Assembly: GCA_028700795.1 (NCBI GenBank) | Contig: JAQVRY010000020.1 | Coordinates: 162 to 19,941 of the forward strand | DNA length: 19,780 bases | Direction: 5' to 3' | Origin: Tissierellia bacterium | GTDB taxonomy: Bacteria > Bacillota > Clostridia > Tissierellales > Sedimentibacteraceae | Part shown: piece by piece, positions 5,765-14,040 of the stretch | How positions within the stretch are numbered: the stretch's first letter is position 1 | Layout: each line of letters begins with the position of its first letter | Notes under the pieces: generated by a model | What the model saw: the letters and a program-made list of their open reading frames with translations, nothing else | The model's database searches: none | What the model was told of the DNA's origin: nothing | Program-made: the position numbers and the translations under genes

Positions 5765-6994
5765 ATGACAAAGAATCCACAAGAATTAGCAAAAGAAAGA
5801 TATGCAAGACTGTCAGCAGCTATCAACTTACAAACACCGGACAGGGTGCCTGTATGGGGGATAGGCGGAGATGTGGTAGCTGAATATGGTGGTATAACTC
5901 AGAAGGAATTAACATACGATTATGAAAAATCCTTAGGAGCAATTAAAAAATTTAACGGAGATTTTCAATTTGATACAGCGGGTGCATATATACCGGGCTT
6001 AGACGGACGTATATTTAACATTGCATTTTCCGGATTTGATGACATATCTTCCAGTTCTACTTTTATTACAGGGCCAATGCATGATGTATTGAATGATAAA
6101 TATTACCGATATCCGGGCAATGAAATAAGTGAGAATTCTTCTCCTCAATTTACCGGTGGATGTTTTATGGAAGCTGATGAATATGACCAGCTAATCAAGG
6201 ATCCTACAGGCTTCATAGCAAATACAATACTTCCGAGAGCATGTAATAATTTAAGTTCACCTAGACAAGCCATGGCAACATGGGCACGATACGGAATGGA
6301 AATAGGAAGATTCTATGCTGCCTTAGGACAAATGGGACAAATTACCGCAGAACAGGGATACGCAAGCATGCCTCAAGGAGGAGCATATACTCCTCTTGAC
6401 CTTATCGGAGATTTTATGAGAGGAATAAACAATACTGTATTGGATATCAGAAGATATCCCGATAAAGTAAAAGAAGCAACCGAAGCATTAGTTGAACCTA
6501 TTTTAACTTATGCTTTGTCATATAAGAAATTGGGATTTGACTTTGTAATGATTCCTCTTCACTTAAATGAATACTTATCTCCTAAACTTTATAAGGAATT
6601 CTATTGGGGTCCATTAAAGAAAATTATTCTTAAACTTCTTGATGAAGGTATTAAGTCTCAAATATTCTTTGAAGGTCACCATGAACCTCATTTGGAAACC
6701 ATATTGGAGCTTCCAAAAGGATGGGGCATAGCATACTTTGAAAAAACTGATATACTTAAAGCAAGAGAAGTATTAAAGGATAATTGCTGTGTAGCAGGCG
6801 GTCTTCCAATAAGTTTGGTTATCGGTGGAACACCTGAGAAGATTGACAGCTATATCAAGGAGCTGTTTGAAAAAGTAAAGCCTAATGGAGGCGGATTTAT
6901 CTTGGCTGCAGGCGTATCGGCTGCACCAAGGGATACACCGGTTGAAAATTTACATGCTGTAATTAAAGCTGTCGAAAAATATGGCTGGTATTAA
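5765..6994 (+). CDS. UROD-superfamily methyltransferase (methyl donor:corrinoid, MT I), substrate unknown
   Basis: This 409-residue TIM-barrel protein of the uroporphyrinogen decarboxylase superfamily probably transfers a methyl group from a donor to the corrinoid protein encoded directly upstream. Family features are the N-terminal TPDRVPVWG, the mid-protein stretch LGFDFVMIPLHLNEYLSPKLYKEFY and the C-terminal GGLP, GGTPEKID and GGGFILAAG. The zinc motif of MtaA/MtbA (HxC plus a later Cys) is absent. Here the equivalent parts read EGHHEPH (303-309) and AAGVSAA (381-387), a pattern more like the long UROD-like proteins of demethylating anaerobes. The ATG at 5765 fits AAGGAGGG (5748-5755); the TTG at 5756 touches that site. 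A perfect hairpin terminator follows. A true uroporphyrinogen decarboxylase role is unlikely given context. Confidence 0.85.
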   Translation: MTKNPQELAKERYARLSAAINLQTPDRVPVWGIGGDVVAEYGGITQKELTYDYEKSLGAIKKFNGDFQFDTAGAYIPGLDGRIFNIAFSGFDDISSSSTFITGPMHDVLNDKYYRYPGNEISENSSPQFTGGCFMEADEYDQLIKDPTGFIANTILPRACNNLSSPRQAMATWARYGMEIGRFYAALGQMGQITAEQGYASMPQGGAYTPLDLIGDFMRGINNTVLDIRRYPDKVKEATEALVEPILTYALSYKKLGFDFVMIPLHLNEYLSPKLYKEFYWGPLKKIILKLLDEGIKSQIFFEGHHEPHLETILELPKGWGIAYFEKTDILKAREVLKDNCCVAGGLPISLVIGGTPEKIDSYIKELFEKVKPNGGGFILAAGVSAAPRDTPVENLHAVIKAVEKYGWY

Positions 6995-6998
6995 ATAG

Positions 6999-7032
6999 AA
7001 ACGGCACCGGTAAAGATTTACCGGTGCCGTTT
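6999..7032 (+). terminator. perfect 16-bp inverted repeat, intrinsic terminator
   Basis: AAACGGCACCGGTAAA (6999-7014) and TTTACCGGTGCCGTTT (7017-7032) are exact inverted repeats 2 nt apart, just after the methyltransferase stop. The GC-rich core followed by T-rich bases makes a strong terminator or mRNA 3'-end stabiliser. It separates the corrinoid protein/methyltransferase pair from the RACo and MtgA-like genes. Confidence 0.85.
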
Positions 7033-7104
7033 CCTTATAACAGGAAGGATTGGCAGTTGCTCAATGCTGATCCGTAATTTTTATATTACTGAGGTGGTGA
7101 CTCA

Positions 7105-8874
7105 ATGAGCGAACACAAGGTTAATGTTCTTCCCAATGATATTGAAATTTATGTAGCCCATAATACTTCATTAAAGGAAGCATTCATAGAAAATGGATTG
7201 AATTTTGAATTTCAATGCGGTGGAACCGGAGTATGTAAACAATGCAAGGTTAAAATCATCAAGAATACAGGGCAGGAAGAAGTACTTGCATGCCAGTTGA
7301 AGGTAATAGAGGATTTGACAGTCGAAATTCCTGTCAAATCAAATAAACACAGGATATTGGCAACAGGAATAGAGCGGCAGGTTAAGCTTAATCCTATAAT
7401 CAAAAAATCATATATCCAAGCTCCTAATCCTTCATTGGAGGATAATCGTGATGATTGGAGCAGAATTACAGCTGAAACAAAAATGGCAAGAACCAATCTT
7501 AAGGTATTGCAGGAATTACCGGAAAAATTAAGAGAAAATAACTTTAATATAACTGCGGTAACCTCATTTGATGAAATTATTGCAATAGAAAATCAAGATA
7601 CAAGGAAAGAATTATTAGGTATGGCTTTTGATATTGGAACTACTACTATTGCAGGATATTTATTAAATTTGGAAAGCGGAGAAGAAATAGCCCGAGTTTC
7701 GGCACTAAATCCTCAAACTAAGTACGGAGCAGATTTAATTTCCCGAATAGTGTATGCTTCTCAAACTCCTAATGGTTTGGAAAAATTGCATAAAGAGCTT
7801 ATTGAGCAATTAAACGGCTTGATTGCTCAAGCAGTGAATTCTACGGGCTATACGCCTATAGATGTATACGCAGTCACTGCTGCAGGGAATACAGCAATGC
7901 ATCATCTGCTGCTGAAAATACAACCCCGAAATTTAGCAGGTTCGCCTTACGTTCCTGTTATAGTGCAGCAAGTGACTGTAAATGCAGCAGAGCTGAATCT
8001 AAAAATAAATCCTGCAGGCAGGCTCTTCGCCTTACCTAACATTGCGGGTTATGTAGGGGGAGATACAGTAGCTGCAACACTTGTCTCACAAATGTATAAA
8101 GATGATAAATTAAAGCTTTTAATAGATATAGGTACAAACGGAGAAATAGTCTTAGGTAACAGCAAAAAACTTATTTCCTGCTCAGTCGCTGCAGGACCTG
8201 CCTTTGAAGGAGTGCAGATTAAATGCGGTATGAGGGGAGATGAAGGCGCTATAGACCATGTGTTTATAGGTGAAGAATTCAAGTATACTGTAATCGGAGA
8301 AAGGCAGCCTCTTGGTATTGCAGGTTCCGGTATTGTAGATATGGTGGCAGAGCTCTTGAAGGCAGGAATTGTGGACAGCTCAGGACGAATTCTTAAGCCT
8401 GAAAAGATTACGAATAATTTGGGTATAAAGCATAAAGAAAGGCTTAAAAATATTGACGATGTCATGGCCTTCATAATATGCGAAAACGTTGAAACGGGGA
8501 AAATCATATATATCAATCAGAAGGATATCCGCGAATTTCAGCTGGCAAAGGGAGCAATAGCAGCGGGGATAGAGGTTCTTTTGAAAGAATACGGAGCTAT
8601 AGCAGATGATATAGATGAAGTTTTTCTTGCAGGTGCTTTCGGCAGCTATTTAAAACATGAGAATGTATGCAGGGTAGGTATGATTCCTCAGGAGCTCTTA
8701 GATAGAATAACATCAATCGGAAATGGCGCAGGTGTAGGTGCGAAACTGATAATGTTATCGGAAGAAGAGTACAAACGGTCAGAAACTCTTTCTAAAATGA
8801 TAAAATATGTAGAGTTGAGCGTCCATCCTCTCTTCAACGGTATATTTTTAAATAAGATACGATTTAATATCTAA
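7105..8874 (+). CDS. reductive activator of corrinoid proteins, RACo/RamA-like ATPase
   Basis: This 589-residue protein reduces inactive Co(II) corrinoid back to Co(I) using ATP binding/hydrolysis and an iron-sulfur electron relay. The N-terminal ferredoxin-like domain carries a [2Fe-2S] pattern Cys38-x5-Cys44-x2-Cys47-x15-Cys63. The C-terminal two thirds form an ASKHA-type ATPase domain (DUF4445/RACo type): DIGTTTIAGYLL, AAGNTAMHHLLL, the second phosphate loop LIDIGTNGEIVLG, and LAGAFGSYLKHENV near the end. GAGGTGGTG a few bases upstream supports the ATG. It lies after the terminator at 6999-7032, so it probably has its own promoter, although none is clear. Its natural partner is the corrinoid protein encoded at 5133-5759. 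Confidence 0.95.
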   Translation: MSEHKVNVLPNDIEIYVAHNTSLKEAFIENGLNFEFQCGGTGVCKQCKVKIIKNTGQEEVLACQLKVIEDLTVEIPVKSNKHRILATGIERQVKLNPIIKKSYIQAPNPSLEDNRDDWSRITAETKMARTNLKVLQELPEKLRENNFNITAVTSFDEIIAIENQDTRKELLGMAFDIGTTTIAGYLLNLESGEEIARVSALNPQTKYGADLISRIVYASQTPNGLEKLHKELIEQLNGLIAQAVNSTGYTPIDVYAVTAAGNTAMHHLLLKIQPRNLAGSPYVPVIVQQVTVNAAELNLKINPAGRLFALPNIAGYVGGDTVAATLVSQMYKDDKLKLLIDIGTNGEIVLGNSKKLISCSVAAGPAFEGVQIKCGMRGDEGAIDHVFIGEEFKYTVIGERQPLGIAGSGIVDMVAELLKAGIVDSSGRILKPEKITNNLGIKHKERLKNIDDVMAFIICENVETGKIIYINQKDIREFQLAKGAIAAGIEVLLKEYGAIADDIDEVFLAGAFGSYLKHENVCRVGMIPQELLDRITSIGNGAGVGAKLIMLSEEEYKRSETLSKMIKYVELSVHPLFNGIFLNKIRFNI

Positions 8875-8932
8875 TTTGATAAATAAACTCTTAGTATAAT
8901 TTAATTCAATCAAAATAAAAGGTGGTAGAAAA

Positions 8933-9739
8933 ATGATTATTATAGGAGAAAAAATTAATGGCACCATCCCAAGCGTTGAAAAAGCAATTCGAGAAAAAGA
9001 CGAACAATTAATTCGTGACCTTGCCATCAGACAGACAGAAGCAGGCGCTGATTATATCGACGTATGTGCAGGTACAATACCCGATATTGAAATTGAGACC
9101 TTAAAATGGCTCATGGATATAGTTCAGGATGCGGTAGATACGCCCATGTGCATTGACAGCCCCAATCCCAGGATTATAGAAGCTGTGTTAAAGTACGCAC
9201 AAAAACCAGGGTTAATAAACTCAATTTCTGAAGAAAACGATAAATGCGAAGTTATACTACCCGTTATTCAAGGTACAGAATGGCAGGTGATAGGTCTTAC
9301 ATGTGATGATAAAGGAATACCGTCTGATGTTCAGACCAGGATTGATATAACAAAAAGGATAGTTGAAAAGGCTGATAAATATGGAATAGAACAAAACAAA
9401 ATCTATATTGACCCCTTGGTAATTGCCATATCAACCGACAATCAATCTTTGCTCAAATTTATTGAAGCAACTAAAAAAATAAAAGAAATGTATCCTGACA
9501 TCCATATTACATCGGGGCTGAGCAATATTTCTTATGGCATGCCTCTCAGAAAGGTGATAAATCAAAACTTTTTAGCATTAGCCATGGGTGCAGGCATGGA
9601 TTCAGCTATAATGAACCCCAGCAACAGAGATACAATGGCAACTCTATTGGCAGCGGAAATGCTGCTTGGCAAGGATAGACACTGCAGAAATTTTACTATG
9701 GCATTCCGCAAAGGGAAAATCGGTTCCCAAAAGGGATAA
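8933..9739 (+). CDS. methyltetrahydrofolate:corrinoid methyltransferase, MtgA/AcsE-like (MT II)
   Basis: This 268-residue pterin-binding TIM barrel transfers a methyl group between the corrinoid protein and tetrahydrofolate. In this context it would make methyl-THF from methylated corrinoid protein. Family motifs are the N-terminal IIIGEKINGTIPSV, the strand-2 segment GADYIDVCAGT, CIDSPNPRII (the Asp and Asn that hold the pterin), the IYIDPLVIAIS stretch and ITSGLSNISYGMP. It begins 58 nt after the RACo gene with AGGTGG 7 nt before the ATG. The close spacing suggests one transcript, although a TATAAT at 8895-8900 could give extra transcription. A rho-independent terminator follows. It matches MtgA or MtvA-type enzymes; acetyl-CoA synthase AcsE is unlikely as no CODH/ACS genes are nearby. 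Confidence 0.93.
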   Translation: MIIIGEKINGTIPSVEKAIREKDEQLIRDLAIRQTEAGADYIDVCAGTIPDIEIETLKWLMDIVQDAVDTPMCIDSPNPRIIEAVLKYAQKPGLINSISEENDKCEVILPVIQGTEWQVIGLTCDDKGIPSDVQTRIDITKRIVEKADKYGIEQNKIYIDPLVIAISTDNQSLLKFIEATKKIKEMYPDIHITSGLSNISYGMPLRKVINQNFLALAMGAGMDSAIMNPSNRDTMATLLAAEMLLGKDRHCRNFTMAFRKGKIGSQKG

Positions 9740-9768
9740 TAGCAAGCAATTAAAAAATAAACTTAAGC

Positions 9769-9811
9769 AGGGCTGTGACGGTTTTATTAACCGTGAACAG
9801 CCCTTTATTTC
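9769..9811 (+). terminator. rho-independent terminator after the methyltransferase gene
   Basis: AGGGCTGT (9769-9776) pairs with ACAGCCCT (9797-9804). A second inner stem CGGTT (9779-9783) with AACCG (9789-9793) extends it, and TTTATTT follows. It closes the RACo/MtgA-like unit. Confidence 0.88.
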
Positions 9812-9830
9812 GTAAAAATTGTATTAAAAG

Positions 9831-9859
9831 TTGTCAATCATAATTGATTATGATAAAAT
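9831..9859 (+). promoter_or_regulatory. promoter of the radical SAM operon, with a palindrome in the spacer
   Basis: TTGTCA (9831-9836), a 17-nt spacer and TAAAAT (9854-9859), with TG one base before the -10, form a strong extended -10 promoter about 50 nt before the start at 9909. The spacer is filled by ATCATAAT-TG-ATTATGAT (9837-9854), an exact inverted repeat of 8 bp arms, so an operator is plausible. Confidence 0.68.
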
Positions 9860-9908
9860 ATGTAAGAATTTATAGATTGTTAAAATTAATAGCATAGAAG
9901 GGAATACT

Positions 9909-11768
9909 ATGATAGATGTAAAAAAGCTTGATAGAGAGCTTCTTAAGGTTGAAAAACCGGCACGTTATGTTGGCAGCGAGCTTAACTCTGTTGTAAAGAA
10001 TAAAGATATTGATATAAGATTTGCATTTGCATTTCCAGACATTTATGAAGTAGGAATGTCCCATACGGGACTGCATATATTGTACCACTTAATGAACAGC
10101 ATGCAAAATGTATGGTGTGAAAGGGTATTTGCTCCTTGGACGGATATGGAAGAGGTTATGCGAAAAAATAACATTCCTTTGTATGGGTTGGAAAGCAAGG
10201 ATGAATTGACAGCATTTGATTTTGTAGGTTTTACCCTTCAATATGAAATGAGCTACACAAACGTCTTAAATATGCTTGAGCTGGGGGATATACCTATTAG
10301 AGCTAAGGACAGGGGCAATGATATGCCCTTGGTAATTGCAGGAGGTCCCTGTGTATATAATCCGGAGCCGTTGTATGAAATTATAGATTTATTCACTGTA
10401 GGAGAAACGGAAGAGCTTTTGCCTGTACTGTTAAATTTATATAATGAAGAAAAGAAGAATGGTTTTGACAAACTCAGGTTTCTTGAAAAGGCAGCAGCAT
10501 TAGATGGCATATATGTTCCGCAATTTTATGAAGAAATATATAATGACGACGGTACAATCAAAGAAAGAAAAGTGTTAAATCCAAATGCCAAAGAAACAAT
10601 TAAAAAGAGAATTATTAAGGACTTGGACAAAAGCTATTATCCTGAAAAAAGTATTCTGCCGTATATTGATGTGGTTCACGATAGAGTAGTTTTGGAATTA
10701 TTCCGAGGCTGTACGAGAGGCTGCCGTTTTTGCCAAGCTGGAATGGTTTACAGGCCTGTTAGGGAAAAGAAAGCTGATACATTGGCAGCTCAGGCGGAAA
10801 GACTTCTGAGTTCAACCGGGCATGATGAAGTATCACTGACTTCTCTCAGCTCGGGAGATTATTCTTGCCTTCCTGATCTCACTTTAAAGCTGTTGGATAA
10901 ATATGAAGCTCAGAATGTAAGTATTTCTCTGCCTTCATTAAGGCTTGACTCAATGACCTTCGATATTATCGAAAGACTTCAGGAGGTTCGCAAATCCGGT
11001 CTTACATTTGCACCTGAAGCGGGTACTCAAAGGATGAGAGATGTTATAAACAAAAATTTGACAGAAGAACAAATCCTCGGACCTGTGGAAACAGCCTTTA
11101 ATTTAGGTTGGTCAACGGTTAAATTGTATTTCATGATAGGACTCCCGGGAGAAACAATAGAAGATGTACTGGGAATCAAAGAGCTTTCTTACAAGGTTAA
11201 GGATATATTTTTCCATAGACCGAAGGAAGATATTAAGGGTAATTTAAAAATAAATGTCAGTGCTGCATGCTTTGTGCCAAAACCATTTACGCCATTTCAA
11301 TGGGCAGCTCAAAACAATATTGATGAATTTTATGACAAGGCGAAGGCATTACAAAGAGAAATCAAGGATAAAAAGATTTCTTTCAGCTATCATGAGCCGA
11401 AGTTAAGCTATTTGGAAGCAGTATTTGCAAGGGGAGACAGAAGATTATCAAAAACCTTGATAAAGGCATGGGAAAATGGGTGTCGATTTGACGGATGGTA
11501 TGATATGTTTGACTTTGAAAAATGGATGGACGCATTTGAAAACACAAATATTGACCCTGGTTTTTTTGCTTTGAGACAAAGAGAATTAATAGAAGTTCTT
11601 CCTTGGGATTTTATTGACATAGGAGTGAAGAAGGAATATTTAATAAGCGAATATGAAAAAGCACTAAGCCTTGCAACTACTCCTGACTGTAGGATTAAAT
11701 GTACCAACTGCGGTGTCAACCATAATTTATATGGAGGTGCCTGTCCTCATGTGCAAAATAATATGTAA
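9909..11768 (+). CDS. B12-binding-type radical SAM protein, TIGR03960 family, function unknown
   Basis: A 619-residue enzyme-like protein. The N-terminal third resembles a cobalamin-binding-type Rossmann domain (FAFPDIYEVGMSHTG, and VIAGGPC at about 140). The radical SAM barrel follows, with the cluster-binding motif Cys268-x3-Cys272-x2-Cys275 in FRGCTRGCRFCQAG and later ISLPSLRLDS, FAPEAGTQRMRDVINK and MIGLPGETIEDV. The C-terminus has CTNCG, perhaps for a second metal site. GAAGGGAA 6 nt upstream sets the ATG. It overlaps the next gene by 20 nt, and that partner domain is fused to this type of protein in some bacteria (from memory). The substrate is unknown; the conserved neighbourhood of rng and L21/L27/Obg genes hints at an RNA or translation target. 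Confidence 0.88.
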   Translation: MIDVKKLDRELLKVEKPARYVGSELNSVVKNKDIDIRFAFAFPDIYEVGMSHTGLHILYHLMNSMQNVWCERVFAPWTDMEEVMRKNNIPLYGLESKDELTAFDFVGFTLQYEMSYTNVLNMLELGDIPIRAKDRGNDMPLVIAGGPCVYNPEPLYEIIDLFTVGETEELLPVLLNLYNEEKKNGFDKLRFLEKAAALDGIYVPQFYEEIYNDDGTIKERKVLNPNAKETIKKRIIKDLDKSYYPEKSILPYIDVVHDRVVLELFRGCTRGCRFCQAGMVYRPVREKKADTLAAQAERLLSSTGHDEVSLTSLSSGDYSCLPDLTLKLLDKYEAQNVSISLPSLRLDSMTFDIIERLQEVRKSGLTFAPEAGTQRMRDVINKNLTEEQILGPVETAFNLGWSTVKLYFMIGLPGETIEDVLGIKELSYKVKDIFFHRPKEDIKGNLKINVSAACFVPKPFTPFQWAAQNNIDEFYDKAKALQREIKDKKISFSYHEPKLSYLEAVFARGDRRLSKTLIKAWENGCRFDGWYDMFDFEKWMDAFENTNIDPGFFALRQRELIEVLPWDFIDIGVKKEYLISEYEKALSLATTPDCRIKCTNCGVNHNLYGGACPHVQNNM

Positions 11769-12423
11769 ATACAGCAAGACCGGTTATTTAAAATATATTT
11801 CACACTTGGATGTTTTAAGATTTATTCAAAGGTCTGTAAAAAGAGCAGGCATAAATGCAAAATATTCAGAAGGATTTAATCCTCACATGAAAACATCCTT
11901 TGGATATCCACTGTCATTGGGGATTGAAAGCATTGGTGAATATTTTGAATTAGAGCTTAATGAAAACATTGAGCCTGGGTTATTTAAAGAGAAAATGAAC
12001 TCTGTGATGCCAAAAGAAATGCAGATAATAAAAGCAGAATATTCCAATGATACAGATTCTCTTATGAAAAGATGCGCCTATGCCCGGTATTTAATAAATA
12101 TCGAGTCAAATATTGATGAAAATAAGCTTAATGAATACTTTGATGAAATGCTGACCGTAGGTGCAATATATATAAGACAGAAGAAAAACAAAAAAAACAA
12201 ATTAGTTTCGAAAGAATTAAACACCAAGGAGCTGCTCCATTATTTAAAGGTAGAAAATATAAGCAATAAAACTAAGATTATGACTGTTTTTAAAACTCAG
12301 GAAACAGGAAGCATGAAGGTTGAGGAATTTATTAAGCTTTTAAGTGAAAAAGGTTTTGAATTAGATTATTACACAATTATTAAAATAGATGCATTGGATG
12401 AAGAAATGAATCCAATATTGTAA
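11749..12423 (+). CDS. TIGR03936-family (DUF2344) radical-SAM-associated protein
   Basis: This 224-residue protein accompanies the upstream radical SAM protein. Its N-terminus CKIICKYSKTGYLKYISHLD, followed by RFIQRSVKRAGI and YSEGFNPHMKTSFGYPLSLGIES, is typical of DUF2344. The ATG at 11749 overlaps the preceding gene by 20 nt and has GGAGGTG (11733-11739) upstream. Longer in-frame starts at 11671 or 11731 run back inside the radical SAM gene and add non-family residues. The overlap implies tight translational coupling and probably a complex. The biochemical role is unknown. Confidence 0.88.
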   Translation: MCKIICKYSKTGYLKYISHLDVLRFIQRSVKRAGINAKYSEGFNPHMKTSFGYPLSLGIESIGEYFELELNENIEPGLFKEKMNSVMPKEMQIIKAEYSNDTDSLMKRCAYARYLINIESNIDENKLNEYFDEMLTVGAIYIRQKKNKKNKLVSKELNTKELLHYLKVENISNKTKIMTVFKTQETGSMKVEEFIKLLSEKGFELDYYTIIKIDALDEEMNPIL

Positions 12424-12438
12424 TGAAGAGAGGTTTAT

Positions 12439-13935
12439 ATGAAGCAGGTTTTGGTAAGCAATTCGGTATTTTTTAATCATGTGGCATTTTTGCAGGACGG
12501 TAAGCTTATTGATTATCACTTTGAATTAAATAATAATCAAAATGTTGTAGGCAATATCTACAAGGGAAAGGTCATGAATATTCTTCCCGGCATGGAAGCT
12601 GCTTTTGTTGACATTGGTCTTGATAAAAATGCATATTTGTTTTTAGATGACCTGCTTTCTGATAAGTTTTTAAAAGAATTAAAGATTAAGAAAAAAGATG
12701 TCTCCAGTATAAACAAAGTGCTTAAAACAGGGGATGAACTGTTGGTTCAGGTTGTGAGAGAGCCCATAGGTGAGAAAAACATCTCAGTTACAACTGACAT
12801 ATCCCTTACGGGAAAATATATTGCATTTATTCCCAATACTATGGGAGTTAATCTTTCTAAGAGAATCAAAGACCGTGATGAGCGAAAAAGGCTTGAAGAA
12901 ATAGGCAAAAGTATAATGATAAACGGAAATGGAATGATAATAAGAACATTTGCAAAGGGCAGTCTTAGGGAAGCAATAGAAAAGGAATATAAGATGCTTT
13001 CTAACATATACAAGAAGATAGAAACTGAATATAAATATTCCTATGCACCGAAGCTTTTGTATAGAAGTAATTCTCTCATTGAAAGACTTTTTTTGGACTA
13101 TATTGATTCGACTGTAGAAGAGATTTTTGTTGAAGATAAAACAACAAAAGATAAATTTAATGATATGATTTCCGGACTGCCGGGAGATGAGCTTAAAAGT
13201 ATTAAAATTACCCAGACACAGGGGATTTTTGAAGATTTCAATATTGAAAGCCAGATTAATATGCTGTTTAATAGAAAAGTTGAGCTAAAAAACGGAGGCT
13301 CCATAATAATAGATGTTACGGAGGCATTGACAGTAATTGATGTTAATAGCGGGAAATATACAGGAAGCCTAAATATGGAAGAAACAGCTTTGGCTATCAA
13401 CCTAAAAGCAGTTGAAGAAATTGCAAGGCAGATAAAGCTAAGAAATATAAGCGGAATAATTTTAATTGATTTCATTGATGTTAAGAAGGAAGAAAGTATT
13501 AATCTTCTATTAGCCAAAGCTAAGTCGTTGTTTAAGGATGATAAAATCAAAACCAATGTTATCGGAATGACAAAGCTTAATATTATGGAAATAACGAGGA
13601 AAAGAAATACGGAAAATTTCTTTAATTTAATAACTGAAGAATGCATACACTGCAGAGGCAGCAGCAGAAGTATCTCAAAAATATATATATTTATTAAAAT
13701 AGAAGGAATAATAAAGAATATTAAATATAATACATCTTCCGAAGCTGTTATTTTAAATGTGGGATGTATATTGTACAATAAAATAATCAAAAGCTGCATG
13801 GACATTATTGCTGAAATTGAAAAAAAATACGATATTAAAATATTTATTGAATTAGATGATGACATTTTGACAGATGATATAGTCGTTGGAAAAATGGGAA
13901 AGTTATCCAATAGGTCATCAAAAAAATTAAGTTGA
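12439..13935 (+). CDS. rng: ribonuclease G/E family endoribonuclease
   Basis: A 498-residue Rne/Rng endonuclease that trims rRNA or cuts mRNA with 5'-monophosphate preference (family knowledge). An S1-like RNA-binding domain occupies about residues 35-125 (VGNIYKGKVMNILPGMEAAFVDIG...NAYLFLDD). The DNase I-like catalytic domain has both metal-binding aspartate motifs, VIDVNSGKYTG and LIDFIDVK. The zinc-link element appears as EECIHCRG (CxxC). AGAGAGG about 6 nt upstream sets the ATG, 15 nt after the preceding stop. It lacks the long RNase E C-terminal scaffold, so RNase G is the better label. Its last codons overlap the -35 of the rplU promoter. Confidence 0.95.
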   Translation: MKQVLVSNSVFFNHVAFLQDGKLIDYHFELNNNQNVVGNIYKGKVMNILPGMEAAFVDIGLDKNAYLFLDDLLSDKFLKELKIKKKDVSSINKVLKTGDELLVQVVREPIGEKNISVTTDISLTGKYIAFIPNTMGVNLSKRIKDRDERKRLEEIGKSIMINGNGMIIRTFAKGSLREAIEKEYKMLSNIYKKIETEYKYSYAPKLLYRSNSLIERLFLDYIDSTVEEIFVEDKTTKDKFNDMISGLPGDELKSIKITQTQGIFEDFNIESQINMLFNRKVELKNGGSIIIDVTEALTVIDVNSGKYTGSLNMEETALAINLKAVEEIARQIKLRNISGIILIDFIDVKKEESINLLLAKAKSLFKDDKIKTNVIGMTKLNIMEITRKRNTENFFNLITEECIHCRGSSRSISKIYIFIKIEGIIKNIKYNTSSEAVILNVGCILYNKIIKSCMDIIAEIEKKYDIKIFIELDDDILTDDIVVGKMGKLSNRSSKKLS

Positions 13936-13960
13936 CAAACATTTTGTAGTTTGATACAAT
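13932..13960 (+). promoter_or_regulatory. rplU operon promoter
   Basis: TTGACA (13932-13937), a 17-nt spacer and TACAAT (13955-13960) make a near-consensus sigma-A promoter. The -35 overlaps the rng stop codon, so the ribosomal genes can be transcribed strongly apart from rng. Confidence 0.85.
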
Positions 13961-13966
13961 AAATAG

Positions 13967-14035
13967 CTGTTAGAGCCGCACGGATCAGGTTTAAAACGAT
14001 AAGTACCTGCAATGGCGAGACTGGGATGAGGAGGT
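13967..14035 (+). ncRNA. probable ribosomal L21 leader (rplU 5' regulatory RNA)
   Basis: Between promoter and rplU a stem forms from GCC (13975-13977) with GGC (14014-14016) and CAGGT (13986-13990) with ACCTG (14005-14009), just before the GAGGAGG ribosome site. Firmicutes carry a known L21 leader (Rfam L21_leader) at this place, thought to bind a ribosomal protein. The match is by position and general form, not by covariance search. Confidence 0.6.
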
Positions 14036-14040
14036 AAATT

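Noticed and set aside
7050..7070. Sigma-54 promoter (TTGGCA...GC) before the RACo gene
   Set aside because: The GG and GC elements are 14 nt apart from first base to first base, more than the strict sigma-54 spacing allows.
8876..8900. Sigma-A promoter TTGATA / TATAAT before the MtgA-like gene
   Set aside because: The spacer is only 13 nt; the TATAAT may work alone but the pair is not convincing.
9837..9854. Classical Fur or PerR box
   Set aside because: The inverted repeat has a 2-nt centre, whereas the known boxes need a 7-1-7 layout; kept only as an unassigned palindrome.
13098..14012. Long minus-strand open frame (304 codons) over rng
   Set aside because: It is antisense to a clearly identified RNase G gene and its hydrophobic composition is the reverse-frame image of an AT-rich gene.
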